From positions 390,870-454,869 of the forward strand of contig CAVXKT010000001.1 of the NCBI GenBank assembly GCA_963762525.1: 64,000 bases of DNA, read 5' to 3'. The translations under genes were made by a program, and so were the position numbers. The stretch's first letter is position 1. Each line of letters begins with the position of its first letter. The DNA comes from DATFDN01 sp963762525 (GTDB taxonomy: Bacteria > Pseudomonadota > Alphaproteobacteria > Acetobacterales > Acetobacteraceae). Of the stretch, positions 9,209 through 17,889 are shown in pieces. The notes below the pieces were generated by a model that was given only the letters and a program-made list of their open reading frames with translations, ran no database searches and was not told the DNA's origin.

Positions 9209-10168
9209 TCAGACGACGAGTTCGGGGATGCGGACGGGCGCCGTGGTTCGCGCGGCGGGCCAGAGCCGCACCGGCGGATCGGCCTCGGGCACGGCGCGCG
9301 GCGGGCCGGGATCGAGCCCCGCCGCGCCCATCAGCCCGGCCATGGTGTGATCGGCGAAGCCGGGCCAGCGATGCGCCAGCCGCTCCGCCACATCGGCGCG
9401 GCGATGCGCCGCCAGATCGACGACGATCAGCGTCCCCGCGGGCCGCAGCACCCGCGCCGCCTCGGCCAGCACCGCCTCAGGCTGCTCGGCATAGTGCAGG
9501 ACCATCTGCAACACCGCGACATCGAAGGCGGCATCCGGGACCGGCAGCCGATACATGTCCGCCAGCCGCACCGAGCAGTGCGCGAGGCCGGACCGCGCCA
9601 GGCGCGCGCGGGCGAGCGCCAGCATCGCCTTGCTGGCATCGACGCCCACGCCCTCGCGCACGCGCGGGCCCAGCAATTCCAGCACCCTGCCGGTCCCGGT
9701 GCCGATGTCGAGCAGGCGGCCGGCATTGGGCACCAGGGCGGAGAGCGCCGCCTCGACGGCGCTCGCGGGCAGGTCGAGCGCGCGCATCTCGTCCCAGTCG
9801 GCGCCGCGCTCGCGAAAGCTCTCGGACGCGGCGCGGGCGCGCTCGGCCAGCACGCGCGCCGCCTGCCTGGCATCGGCCGCGAGCACGGGATCGGTCCCCG
9901 GCAGCCGCGCCAGCAGCTCACGCGCCAGCGCGCCGGCCCCCTCGGCCGGAACGGCGAACCAGACATTCGCCCCCTCGCGCAGCCGTTCCAGCAGCCCGGA
10001 GTCGCAAAGCAGCTTCAGATGGCGCGATAAGCGGGGCTGAGACTGGCCTAGAATCTCAGTGAATTCGGTGACGCAGAACGCGCCGCGCGCCGCCAGCGCG
10101 AGCAGCCGCAGCCGGGTCGGCTCGGCGCAGGCGCGCAGCGCGGTGAGCAGGCGGTCCATGAGGTTCAT
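9209..10168 (-). CDS. ArsR-type regulator fused to a SAM-dependent methyltransferase
   Basis: A two-domain protein of about 319 residues. The N-terminal winged helix (about residues 5-80: RACAEPTRLRLLALAARGAF, GQSQPRLSRHLKLLCDSGL) is ArsR-like but lacks metal-binding Cys motifs. The C-terminal domain (about 130-300) is a class I methyltransferase with GRLLDIGTGTGRVLELLG, FDVAVLQMVLHY and RVLRPAGTLIVVDL. Proteins of this architecture stand next to metF/metH in alphaproteobacteria and are thought to sense SAM or SAH and control the methionine cycle. It directly precedes metH. The start is ATG 10168; ATG 10159 is an alternative. A palindrome lies immediately upstream. Confidence 0.9.
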   Translation of the reverse strand: MNLMDRLLTALRACAEPTRLRLLALAARGAFCVTEFTEILGQSQPRLSRHLKLLCDSGLLERLREGANVWFAVPAEGAGALARELLARLPGTDPVLAADARQAARVLAERARAASESFRERGADWDEMRALDLPASAVEAALSALVPNAGRLLDIGTGTGRVLELLGPRVREGVGVDASKAMLALARARLARSGLAHCSVRLADMYRLPVPDAAFDVAVLQMVLHYAEQPEAVLAEAARVLRPAGTLIVVDLAAHRRADVAERLAHRWPGFADHTMAGLMGAAGLDPGPPRAVPEADPPVRLWPAARTTAPVRIPELVV

Positions 10169-10170
10169 AT

Positions 10171-10192
10171 GACATAAGGATATGTTTATGTC
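10171..10192. promoter_or_regulatory. Inverted-repeat operator candidate before the ArsR-methyltransferase/metH operon
   Basis: The arms GACATAA (10171-10177) and TTATGTC (10186-10192) form a perfect 7-bp inverted repeat with an AT-containing 8-base centre. It ends two bases before the preferred ATG of the ArsR-type regulator, so the transcript would have little or no leader. Position, length and AT content in a GC-rich background suggest autoregulation of the regulator-metH operon. Confidence 0.6.
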
Positions 10193-10315
10193 TAATGGGC
10201 GCTCCCGACTTCTCCGAAAAGTGCACAAAAGCCTTCCGAATCGCCCTCGGCCTCATTACGACTGACGCTCGATTATGCCGGGAGCCCCGCCATCGCCGAA
10301 GGCCAGCATTTTTCG

Positions 10316-10780
10316 TTGTCAGATCGGTTCTCCCGGGCCGCCCATTGGGCTTCGCAGCAGTGCGGGCGGGCGCATACGTTCGTCGCGGCGATCATTCTCA
10401 TCGTCGCGTGGGGCGCCTGCGGCCCCACCTTCCAATACTCCGATACCTGGCAGCTAATCATCAACACTGGGACGACGATCGTCACATTCCTCATGGTGTT
10501 CCTGATCCAGAACACGCAGAACCGCGACACCGCGGCAATTCAGCTGAAGCTCGACGAGCTGATCCGGTCCAACCAAAACGCGCGCAATCGGATGATAAGC
10601 TTAGAGGATTTAACGGAGGACCAGCTCAAGCGACTGAAGGAGAGCCTCGCGGACGCCCTGCCGGTCCGGGCCATTCGCGAGCCCCTTGCAGCGGCGCAGC
10701 AAGGGCTGGCGGACGTTTCGGAAACCATTCAGGTCGCCAAAGACAGCCTCCCGCCGTCAAAATCGGAGCCGTCAAACTGA
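10316..10780 (+). CDS. Low-affinity iron permease family protein
   Basis: A 154-residue inner membrane protein. The N-terminal SRAAHWASQQCGRAHTF, the first membrane helix (IILIVAWGACGP) and the signature YSDTWQLIINTGTTIVTF, MVFLIQNTQNRD define the family. The C-terminal half is a cytoplasmic, partly coiled helix region (LKLDELIRSNQNARN, LTEDQLKRLKESL). The best start is TTG 10316, giving MSDRFSRAAHWAS, which matches relatives; no ATG in this frame is available. The family name comes from a yeast iron transporter; in bacteria the transport role is unproven. Confidence 0.88.
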   Translation: MSDRFSRAAHWASQQCGRAHTFVAAIILIVAWGACGPTFQYSDTWQLIINTGTTIVTFLMVFLIQNTQNRDTAAIQLKLDELIRSNQNARNRMISLEDLTEDQLKRLKESLADALPVRAIREPLAAAQQGLADVSETIQVAKDSLPPSKSEPSN

Positions 10781-10783
10781 ACC

Positions 10784-11543
10784 CTACCAGGCTCGCCAGA
10801 AGAACACGCCGGTCATCACCACCATGAACACGGACACGGAAATGCGGAGGACACGCGGGCTCATGCGCCGGCCGATCTGCGCGCCCAGATAGCCGCCCGC
10901 CGCCGCGCCGACCAGCATCACCAGCGTCTGCGGCCACCAGACCGCACCGGCGGCGACGAAACACAACACTGCGACACTGTTGGTGACGCCCACCAGCGCC
11001 ACGCGCAGTGCGTGCAGGCGAACCAGCTCGGTGCCGCTGAGCAGGCCCCACACCGCGAGCATCATGATCCCGACCGCGCCGCCGAAATAGCCGCCGTACA
11101 CGCCCAACACGAACTGCGCCGCCAGCAGCGGCGCGCGTCCGATGCGAAACCGCCGACGCAGCACCAGCCCGGCGCGGGCGCCGAACGTGAAGGTGAGCGT
11201 CGCCGTCAGCAGCAGCCAGGGAACCAGCCGGTTGAAGGCGACGGCGGGGGTGCTCAGCAGCAGGATCGCCCCCGCCAGCCCGCCGGCGGTGCTGAGCGCG
11301 GCCAGCGCCCCGATCGGGACGCCGGCGATGCCGCCCAGGCGATCGCGCAGCACCCATGAACTGGTGAGCGGCGCCCGGCCAGAGTGCGACCGTGCTCGAG
11401 GCATTGGCGGCGACCGGCGGCACGCCGATGAAGATCAGCGCCGGAAAAGACACGAACGAGCCGCCGGCGGCGGCGGCGTTCATGGTGCCGGCGGCCAGCC
11501 CGGCGCCGAGCAGCAGGGCAAGCTCGCGCCCTTCGCCGATCAC
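10784..11543 (-). CDS. TauE/SafE family sulfite exporter-like permease (frameshifted)
   Basis: An inner membrane permease of about 250 residues built from two TauE/SafE repeats. The first half reads AAAAGGSFVSFPALIFIGV and VAANASSTVALWPGA; after a one-base shift near 11368-11380 the chain continues LTSSWVLRDRLGGIAG and GALLSTPAVAFNRLVPWLL-type sequence to FMVVMTGVFFWRAW. The junction ALWPG-LTSSW is the conserved family order, so one extra base in the assembly or a recent frameshift is the simplest reading. The start is GTG 11543, 13 bases after the ggt stop; the two genes look co-transcribed. The substrate is likely an organosulfonate or sulfite; with ggt upstream, a sulfur-compound role is plausible. 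Confidence 0.8.
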
Positions 11544-11556
11544 CCGGGCCGCGGCC

Positions 11557-13204
11557 TCAGCGCCGCGCCTCCGGGCGGAAGCGCACACCGGCGCGGGCGT
11601 GGCCGCCGCCCAGTCCGATGGCGAGGCCGTCGGCGCGCCAGCACGCGGCTCCCACCATCTCGTCCGGCGTGAACTCGATCGCGCACATGCCGCCGCCGAC
11701 GTTCGCCACCACCTCCACGCCATGACCGCGCGCCGCCATCGCCGCGACCGCCGCCTCGCCGAAGCCCCGCTCCATCTCCACGCCGAAGCCTTGGGTCCAG
11801 AGACGCGGCGCCTCCACCGCCTCCTGCAACGGCATCGCGTGATCGATCAGGTTGACCAGCGCTTGCATCACCGATCCGAAGATGCGCAGGCCCCCCGGCA
11901 TGCCGAGCGCCCGTGACGGCCGGCCGTCGCGGAGCACGATCAGCGGCGACATCGACGACGTGACCCGTTTGCCGGGTGCGACCGAGTTGGCGAGGCCGGG
12001 ATGGGGATTGAACAAATACATGTAGTTGTTCGGGATCAAGCCCGTTCCGGGCACGATGAACCGGGCGCCGAACAGGCTGTTGATCGTCTGCGTGGCGGCG
12101 ACGATGGTCCCGGCGCCATCGGCCACGGTCAGATGCGTGGTGTGCGATCCCTCGTCCGGCGCCACGCCCGGCGGTCATAGGCGCCGGCGCGCTGCGCCGA
12201 TCTCGGCCGCGGCGTTCGGCGGCGTAGTCCTTCGAGAGCAACCGCGATACCGGCACCGCGACGAAATCCGGATCGGCGGTGGCCCGGGCGCGGTCGGCGA
12301 AGGCGATCTTCAGCACCTCGGCGAGCAGGTGGTTCGCCTCCGGCGTGCCGAAGCCGAGCGCGCCGAGATCGAAGCCCTCAAGGATGTTCAGCATCTGGAC
12401 GATGTGCAGCGGCCCCGAGGAGGGCGGCGGCGGGCCGACGATCTCGAACCCCCGATAGGTGCCGCGCACCGGCGGCCTTTCCCGGGTGCGGTATTCGGTC
12501 AGATCCGCCATCGCCAGATGGCCGCCTTGGCGCTGGATGTGATCGATATACCGCCGCCCCAGCGCGCCGCCGTAAAGCACGCCCGGACCGGCGCGCGCGA
12601 TCAGCCGCAACGTCTCCGCATAGTCGGTCATGACCAGCCGCGCGCCGGCGGCGAGCGGCTGCCCGCCGGGCAGGAACAGCCGGGCGATCTCCGCATCGCG
12701 GGCCAGATCGGCCGCGCAGTCGGCGATGCAGTCGGCGAGGAACGGGGTGGCCCGAAAGCCGCGCGCGGCGTGGCGGATCGCCGGCTCCATGACCTCGGCC
12801 AGATCGCTGGTGCCGAAGCGATCCAGCATCTCGCACCAGCCGGCGAGGTTCCCGGCCGAGGCGACGGCGGTCGGCCCGATTGCGTTCAGCCGCCCGATCG
12901 CGTCCATGGTTCCCGGCGACGCACCGGGGTCGGGCGTGTAGGTCTCGGGGCCGGTGGCGAGCGGCGCCCGGCTCTGGTTGTCGAGCACGACATGCCGCCC
13001 GTCGGGCAGGCGCAGATGAAAGAGCCCGCCGCCGAGGATGCCGACCATCATCGGCTCGACCACGGTGAGCGCGAACAGCCCGGCGATGGCGGCGTCCACC
13101 GCGTTGCCGCCGGCAGCGAGGATTTCCGCCCCCGCCGCCGAGGCCAGCGGGTGGTTGGTCACCACCATGCCGCGCGCCCCGCGTGCCGGCTGCTTCTCGG
13201 TCAT
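11557..13204 (-). CDS. ggt: Gamma-glutamyltransferase (frameshifted)
   Basis: GGT cleaves or transfers the gamma-glutamyl group of glutathione. The precursor would be about 549 residues. The N-terminal part has GMVVTNHPLASAAGAEIL, GGNAVDAAIAGLFAL and the tail FADRARATADPDFVAVPV. The catalytic Thr opens the small subunit in GSHTTHLTVAD, followed by INSLFGARFIVPGTG, NNYMYLFNPHPG, MSPLIVL and GMPGGLRIFGSVMQ. A one-base shift near 12165-12195 separates the large subunit from the autocleavage site. No signal peptide is evident. The start is ATG 13204 (MTEKQPARGARGMVV). A TauE permease follows, suggesting a small thiol or sulfur module. Confidence 0.88.
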
Positions 13205-13271
13205 CGGTGCCCCCGGTTGTTCGTCGGCGCATTGTTCGCTAGGGGCCGGGATCGGGAAAGAGGGGACGGCG

Positions 13272-14034
13272 ATGGAGCTGCGGGACAAGGCGGCGCTGGT
13301 GACGGGCGGCGGGTCGGGGCTGGGTGCCGCGACCTGCGCGGCGCTGGCCGCGGCGGGCGCGCGCGTCGCGGTGCTGGACCGCAATGGCGCGGCGGCCGAG
13401 ACCGTGGCCGCCGGCATCGGCGGGCTGGCGGTCGCCTGCGACGTCGCCGATGCCGAATTCGGCCGCGGCGGCGGTGGGGACGGCGCGGGCGGTGCACGGC
13501 CCGGCGCGGCTGCTCGTCAACTGCGCCGGCATCGGCAGTGCCGGGCGCATCGTCGGCCGCGACGGCCCGATGGCACTCTCGGCCTTCGAGCAGGTGGTGC
13601 GGGTCAACCTGATCGGCACCTTCAACCTGCTGCGCCTGGCGGCGGCCGAGATGGCCGCGCTGGCGCCGTTGGAGGACGATGAGCGCGGGGTGATCGTGAA
13701 CACCGCCTCGATCGCCGCCTATGAGGGGCAGGTCGGCCAGGCCGCCTATGCGGCGTCGAAGGCCGGAGTGATCGGTCTCACCTTGCCGGCGGCCCGCGAG
13801 CTGGCGCGATCGGGCATTCGGGTGATGACGATTGCGCCGGGCCTGGTGGAGACGCCGATGCTGGCGGGCGTGCCGGACGAGCTGCGCGCCGGCCTCGCCG
13901 CCTCGGTCCCGTTCCCGGCTCGCCTCGCCCGGCCGGACGAATACGCCGCGCTGGTGCTGCACATCGCCACCAATCGCTTCCTCAACGGCGAGACGATCCG
14001 CCTCGACGGCGCGCTGCGCATGGCGCCGCGGTGA
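13272..14034 (+). CDS. Type II 3-hydroxyacyl-CoA dehydrogenase, SDR family (frameshifted)
   Basis: A homologue of HSD10/3-hydroxy-2-methylbutyryl-CoA dehydrogenase, which oxidises short-chain and branched 3-hydroxyacyl-CoA with NAD. It starts MELRDKAALVTGGGSGLGAA. After a shift near 13455-13485 it continues ARLLVNCAGIGSAGRIVG, GVIVNTASIAAYEGQVGQ, AYAASKAGVIGLTLPAAREL (catalytic Tyr and Lys), RVMTIAPGLVETPML and FLNGETIRLDGALRM. This order and the C-terminal LDGA(L/I)RM are diagnostic. The total is about 253 residues, the family norm. It is divergent from ggt; only 67 bases separate the two starts. Confidence 0.88.
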
Positions 14035-14043
14035 GAGGCGAGC

Positions 14044-14181
14044 GTGTACACGATCGGCGCCGAAGCCGCGAAAGCGTGTACACAACCGGGATTGTGCAAT
14101 GCAAAACCGTGTACACAATCGGAGTTGCCCACCTCGAAAGCGTGTACACAATCCCATGCTGCGCCGCAAAAGCGTGTACAC
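14044..14181. repeat. Five-copy GTGTACAC array with 32-33 bp period
   Basis: The perfect 8-bp palindrome GTGTACAC occurs at 14044, 14076, 14109, 14142 and 14174, that is at steps of 32, 33, 33 and 32 bases. Each copy is embedded in a longer similar context, roughly AAAGC-GTGTACAC-AATCGG, while the remaining ~14 bases differ between units. The step is close to three helical turns, so all copies face the same side of the helix. The array starts ten bases after a stop codon and lies in a gene-free gap of about 400 bases before ligA. It is too short in both repeat and spacer for CRISPR and is not readable as a continuous protein repeat. Confidence 0.75.
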
Positions 14182-14251
14182 GGATCGGCCGGATTCGCCG
14201 GTCTTCATCACGAAAACTGATCGCCTCGCCGAAACCGGCGCGATCCGGACC

Positions 14252-14364
14252 AACCTCGTCATCGCGAGCCGCCTCTTGGCGGCGTGGCGATCCAGGCGAG
14301 CCGCATGGGAGTGACCGGGGCTGGATTGCCTGGATCGCTTCGCTTCGCTCGCGATGACGAGGTT
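14252..14364. repeat. Palindromic intergenic repeat, CGTCATCGCGAG family, copy A
   Basis: A ~113-bp element bounded by an 18-bp perfect inverted repeat, AACCTCGTCATCGCGAGC at 14252-14269 and its complement at 14347-14364. Inside are the family submotifs GGCGTGGCGATCCAGG and CTGGATCGCTTCGCTT. Six more copies occur in this window, all between or beside genes. Together with the GTGTACAC array it fills most of the gap between the hydroxyacyl-CoA dehydrogenase and ligA; nothing else is seen there. Confidence 0.85.
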
Positions 14365-14438
14365 GGCGTATGCGTCTCAGCGCCTCCGTATTCCGGGTAT
14401 CAGTGACTTCTCCCCCGACCCGCGGCTAGGCTTCCGCC

Positions 14439-14772
14439 ATGGACATCCCCGGAACCGTCGTGTTCACCGGCGAACGCTCGCAGGCCGGATACCGGCTGAA
14501 CCGGCTGGCGATGTCGTTGACCGATGCCGCCAATCGCGATCGCTTTCGTGCCGACGAGACCGGATACATGCGCACGCATGGTCTCACTGTTCACGAAATC
14601 GACGCTGATCGCGCGGCGCGACTGGGCGGGCACGATCGACGCCGGCGGCAGCATCTATCTGATGATCAAGATCGCCGGCAGCCTGGGGCAGAATCTGTTG
14701 GAGGTGGGCGCGCAGATGCGGGGCGAGACGCTGGACCAGCTCAAGCAAAGCCTGCCCGGACTGCGACACTGA
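14439..14772 (+). CDS. ligA: Extradiol dioxygenase alpha subunit, LigA-like (frameshifted)
   Basis: The small subunit of a type II extradiol dioxygenase such as protocatechuate 4,5-dioxygenase; it caps the active site of LigB. The start ATG 14439 gives MDIPGTVVFTGERSQAGYRL, then NRLAMSLTDAANRDRFRADE and YMRTHGLTVHEID. After a single-base shift near 14600-14612 the chain resumes LIARRDWAGTIDAGGSIYLM and continues through IKIAGSLGQNLLEVGAQMRG. About 110 residues in all, as expected for LigA. ligB begins one base after the stop, so the subunits are translationally linked. Confidence 0.85.
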
Positions 14773-14773
14773 G

Positions 14774-15601
14774 ATGGCGCGCATCGTCGGCGGCATCGGC
14801 AGCTCGCACGCGCCCTCGATCGCGCAAGCCTGGGACAAGGGACAGGCGCGCGAGGCGTTGTGGGCGCCGCTGTTCGACGGCTATCTGCCGGTGAAGAAGT
14901 GGTTGCGGGCGCAACATCCCGAGCTGCTGATCGTGATCTACAACGATCACATGAACCGCTTCTTCTTCGACGCCTACCCGACCTTCGCGCTGGGCGTCGC
15001 CGACGCGTTCCCGCAAGCCGACGAGGGCTGGGGCAAGCGCGATCTGCCCGATCTGGAAGGTGATTCGCGCTTCGGTTGGCACCTGGCGCGCAGCCTGGTG
15101 GCCGACGAGTTCGATCCCACCGTCTGTCAGGAGATGGCGGTCGATCACGGCATCATGTCGGTGCTGCCGATGCTGACCGATGCGCGCTGGCCCGCTCCGG
15201 TGATCCCGATCGCCGTCAATGTCATCCAGCATCCGCTGCCGACCGCGCGTCGGCTGTGGCGTCTCGGCGAGGCGATCCGGCGCGCCGTCGAGAGCTTCCC
15301 CGACGATCGCCGCGTGGTGGTGATCGGAACGGGCGGCCTGTCGCATCAGTTGCACGGCGCGCGATTCGGCATGGTCAGCCCCGAGTGGGACAATCGCTTC
15401 CTCGATGACTTGGAGAGCGACCCCGAGTCGCTCACGCGACTGTCGCACCACGAATACATGGAACGCGGCGGCGCCGAATCGGTGGAAATGATCCTGTGGC
15501 TGGCGATGCGCGCCGCCCTGGGGCCGCGCGTGCGTCGCGTGCATCGCAACTACCACGCGCCGCTGATTACCGGCTACGGCTTGTTGGCACTCGAAACCTA
15601 G
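14774..15601 (+). CDS. ligB: Extradiol ring-cleavage dioxygenase beta subunit, LigB-like
   Basis: The catalytic subunit, 275 residues, of a class III extradiol dioxygenase that opens a catechol-type ring with Fe(II) and O2. The iron ligands are recognisable: His in IGSSHAPSI, His in YNDHMNRFFFD and Glu in GGAESVEMILW. The catalytic-base His lies in VIGTGGLSHQLHGAR. ADEGWGKRDLPDL and DHGIMSVLPML are conserved LigB segments. The substrate may be protocatechuate, gallate, 3-O-methylgallate or a related diol; the sequence alone does not decide. It lies between ligA and an HpaB-type monooxygenase, which could generate the diol. Confidence 0.9.
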   Translation: MARIVGGIGSSHAPSIAQAWDKGQAREALWAPLFDGYLPVKKWLRAQHPELLIVIYNDHMNRFFFDAYPTFALGVADAFPQADEGWGKRDLPDLEGDSRFGWHLARSLVADEFDPTVCQEMAVDHGIMSVLPMLTDARWPAPVIPIAVNVIQHPLPTARRLWRLGEAIRRAVESFPDDRRVVVIGTGGLSHQLHGARFGMVSPEWDNRFLDDLESDPESLTRLSHHEYMERGGAESVEMILWLAMRAALGPRVRRVHRNYHAPLITGYGLLALET

Positions 15602-15609
15602 GAACGCTC

Positions 15610-17088
15610 ATGGGCATCCGCACCGGGTCGGCTTATCTGGACGCGCTGCACGACGACCGCGAGATCTGGATCGACGGCGAGCGGGTGCGCGACGTCACCA
15701 CCGATCGCCGCTTCGCCGGTGCCGCGCACGCGATGGCGGCGCTCTATCAAATGCAGCACCAGCCCGAGCTGCTGGCGCGCATGACCCATGTCTCGCCCGA
15801 CAGCGGCGAACGGGTCGGGCTCTCCTTCATCCAGCCGGCCTCGATCGACGACCTCGTGGCCCGGCGCGGCATGGTCAAGACCTGGATGGACGCCACCTGC
15901 GGCATGTTCGGCCGCAGCCCCGACTACATGAACGTGATGCTGACCGGCTTCGCCTCCGCCCATCTCGCCTTCGGCGAGAAGGACAAGCGCTTCGCCGGCA
16001 ACGTGCTCGATTACTACAAGCACGTGCGCGAGAACGACATCGCGATGACGCACACGCTGGTCAATCCGCAAGTCGATCGCTCGCGCCCGGTGGAGCGGCA
16101 GTCGAAGGATCTGGCGGCGAAGATCGTGCGCGAGACCGACGCCGGTATCGTCATCAGCGGCGCCCGCATGGTCTCGACCCTGGCGGCGTTCTGCGACGAC
16201 ATCATGGTGATGCCGTCCACCTATATGAGCGAGAGCGCCGACGCCGCGCCCTATGCGTTCGGCTTCAGCGCCAAGGTGGCGAGCCCCGGATTGCGCTTCA
16301 TCCACCGGCCCTCGGTTTCGCATTTGGACGCCGGCTCGCCCATGGACTTCCCGCTGTCGGCGCGCTTCGACGAGCAGGACGCAATGGCGGTGTTCGACAA
16401 CGTGCTGGTGCCGTGGGAGCGGGTGTTCATCCACCGCGACGCGGCGATGTGCAACGGTCTTTACAACCGCACCGGCGCAATGCCGCAGGTGATGCATCAG
16501 TTCACCACCAAGAACCTCGCCAAGTCGGAGTTCATGCTCGATCTGGCGGTGTCGATCGCGCGCTCCACCAATATCGACCAGCACCTGCATGTGCAGGGGA
16601 TGCTGGCCGAGATGATCCAGACCACCGAATTCTGCCGTGCCTGCCTGCGCGCCTCGGAAGCCGACGCCGCGCCGAACGCCCAGGGCGTCATAACGCCGGC
16701 GGCGATGCCGCTGTGGACGGTGCGGATGATGTACGCGAAGCTGTTCATCCGCATGTGCGAGATCGTGCAGATTCTCGGCGCCGGCGGATTGGTGGCGGTG
16801 CCGTCCTACGCCGAGACCACGGGCGATGCCTGGCCCGACGTGGAGCAGTATTTCCAGTCGGCGAACGCGGATTCGAAATCGCGCATCAAGCTGTTCCGGC
16901 TGGCCTTCGATTCGGCCGTGTCCTCCTTCGCCGGGCGGCAGCAGTTGTACGAGCGGTATTACTCGGGCGACCCGGTGCGGCTGGCGGCGACGCTCTACCA
17001 GATGCACGACCACGACGCGGCGGCGGCGCACATCGCGCACGTGCTGGCCGAGTTCGAAGCCGGATGCCCCGTGGTGGGACAGGGCTAA
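15610..17088 (+). CDS. 4-hydroxyphenylacetate 3-monooxygenase family flavoprotein (HpaB-like)
   Basis: A 492-residue FADH2-dependent aromatic hydroxylase of the HpaB/PvcC/DszC-like family. It begins MGIRTGSAYLDALHDDREIW and has WIDGERVRDVTTDRRF, THTLVNPQVDRSRP (substrate-loop region), FDNVLVPWERVFIH and a C-terminal GDAWPDVEQYFQSANADSKS. The family hydroxylates phenols ortho to the OH with reduced flavin from a separate reductase (HpaC), which is not encoded in this window. ATG 15610 follows ligB by eight bases. Together ligA-ligB-hpaB form a plausible pathway: hydroxylation of a phenol to a catechol, then extradiol cleavage. A palindromic repeat follows the stop. Confidence 0.88.
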   Translation: MGIRTGSAYLDALHDDREIWIDGERVRDVTTDRRFAGAAHAMAALYQMQHQPELLARMTHVSPDSGERVGLSFIQPASIDDLVARRGMVKTWMDATCGMFGRSPDYMNVMLTGFASAHLAFGEKDKRFAGNVLDYYKHVRENDIAMTHTLVNPQVDRSRPVERQSKDLAAKIVRETDAGIVISGARMVSTLAAFCDDIMVMPSTYMSESADAAPYAFGFSAKVASPGLRFIHRPSVSHLDAGSPMDFPLSARFDEQDAMAVFDNVLVPWERVFIHRDAAMCNGLYNRTGAMPQVMHQFTTKNLAKSEFMLDLAVSIARSTNIDQHLHVQGMLAEMIQTTEFCRACLRASEADAAPNAQGVITPAAMPLWTVRMMYAKLFIRMCEIVQILGAGGLVAVPSYAETTGDAWPDVEQYFQSANADSKSRIKLFRLAFDSAVSSFAGRQQLYERYYSGDPVRLAATLYQMHDHDAAAAHIAHVLAEFEAGCPVVGQG

Positions 17089-17105
17089 GACTAGGCGGTG
17101 CTCTT

Positions 17106-17189
17106 CGTCATGCTCGGCGAATGCCGAGCATCCACGCCTTTCTTTCGCCCGGGAAGGCGTGGATGCTCGCGCCAAGCGCGAGCATGACG
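17106..17189. repeat. Palindromic intergenic repeat, CGTCATGCTCG family
   Basis: An 84-bp element bounded by CGTCATGCTCG and CGAGCATGACG, with nested arms CGAGCATCCACGCCTT and AAGGCGTGGATGCTCG. This is a different family from the CGTCATTGCGAG repeats but has the same outer CGTCAT. It follows the hpaB stop by 17 bases and could fold into a stem-loop that ends or stabilises the transcript. Confidence 0.8.
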
Positions 17190-17268
17190 TGGAAAACCCG
17201 GTTGATCTGTTTCCACATGATCCGAATCGGCTCTAACAAGCGGCCGAACAACGGGCGGCTGGTATAAA

Positions 17269-17889
17269 TCAGTAGTCATCCACGAACGGGTTCGCGCGCA
17301 CCGCTTCGCGGGCATCGAAATCCGCCTGCCATGCGGCCAGGCGGGATCGACCTTCGCGCCAGGCGAGATCGGCGAAGCGGAAATCGAGATAGCCGAGGGC
17401 GACGCCGATCGCGACGTGGCCGATGTCGAACCGCGCCGATTGCAGCGCCTCGGCCTCGGCTTCCAGGGCATCCACGCAGGCCGCCAGCTTGGCCCGCCAC
17501 AGCGCGATGTGCGGCGGCGATTGACGCTCGACCGGGCGGCGGCTTTCGCCGATCAGGGCCACGGCGATGTCGAGCATCCCGTCGCCCAGCGCGAGGCGCC
17601 GAAGCGTCACCATTCGCCCATCCGACGGGAACAGCCGTCCGCCGGCGAGCCCGTTCAGGTATTCGCAAATGACCGCCGAGTCGTAGAGCACATCGCCCTC
17701 GGCCGTCTCCAGCGTCGGGATCTTGCCGAGCGGATTGAGCGCCATCAGCGTCCGTTGCGGTTCGGTGCCGCCGACCACGGTCCGCACGGTGGCGATCCGT
17801 TCGGCAAGTCCGAGCTCATGCGCGACGATCATGACCTTGCGGACATACGGCGAGCGCGGGGACCAGTGCAGCGTCATCAGCTCGGGCAT
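17269..17889 (-). CDS. Glutathione S-transferase family protein
   Basis: A 206-residue protein with an N-terminal thioredoxin-like glutathione site (residues 1-80: TLHWSPRSPYVRKVMIVAHE, then LGKIPTLETAEGDVLYDSAV) and an all-helical C-terminal domain (about 90-200: HIALWRAKLAACVDALEAEA, DIGHVAIGVALGYLDFRF). The SPYVRK segment holds the likely catalytic Ser. The ATG at 17889 overlaps the dinB stop by one base (TGATG) and is preceded by GGAGAA; a GTG one codon earlier is possible. It is the second gene of the dinB-gst pair. Confidence 0.9.
   Translation of the reverse strand: MPELMTLHWSPRSPYVRKVMIVAHELGLAERIATVRTVVGGTEPQRTLMALNPLGKIPTLETAEGDVLYDSAVICEYLNGLAGGRLFPSDGRMVTLRRLALGDGMLDIAVALIGESRRPVERQSPPHIALWRAKLAACVDALEAEAEALQSARFDIGHVAIGVALGYLDFRFADLAWREGRSRLAAWQADFDAREAVRANPFVDDY

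Noticed and set aside
8410..10062. Long plus-strand open frame opposite metH and the regulator
   Set aside because: It has the Arg/Ala/Pro-rich composition of an antisense shadow in GC-rich DNA, while the minus strand encodes a complete MetH and a regulator.
14044..14181. Five short repeats resembling a CRISPR array
   Set aside because: The conserved core is under 20 bases and the spacers ~14, there is no leader and no cas gene; both are below the size of any CRISPR system.
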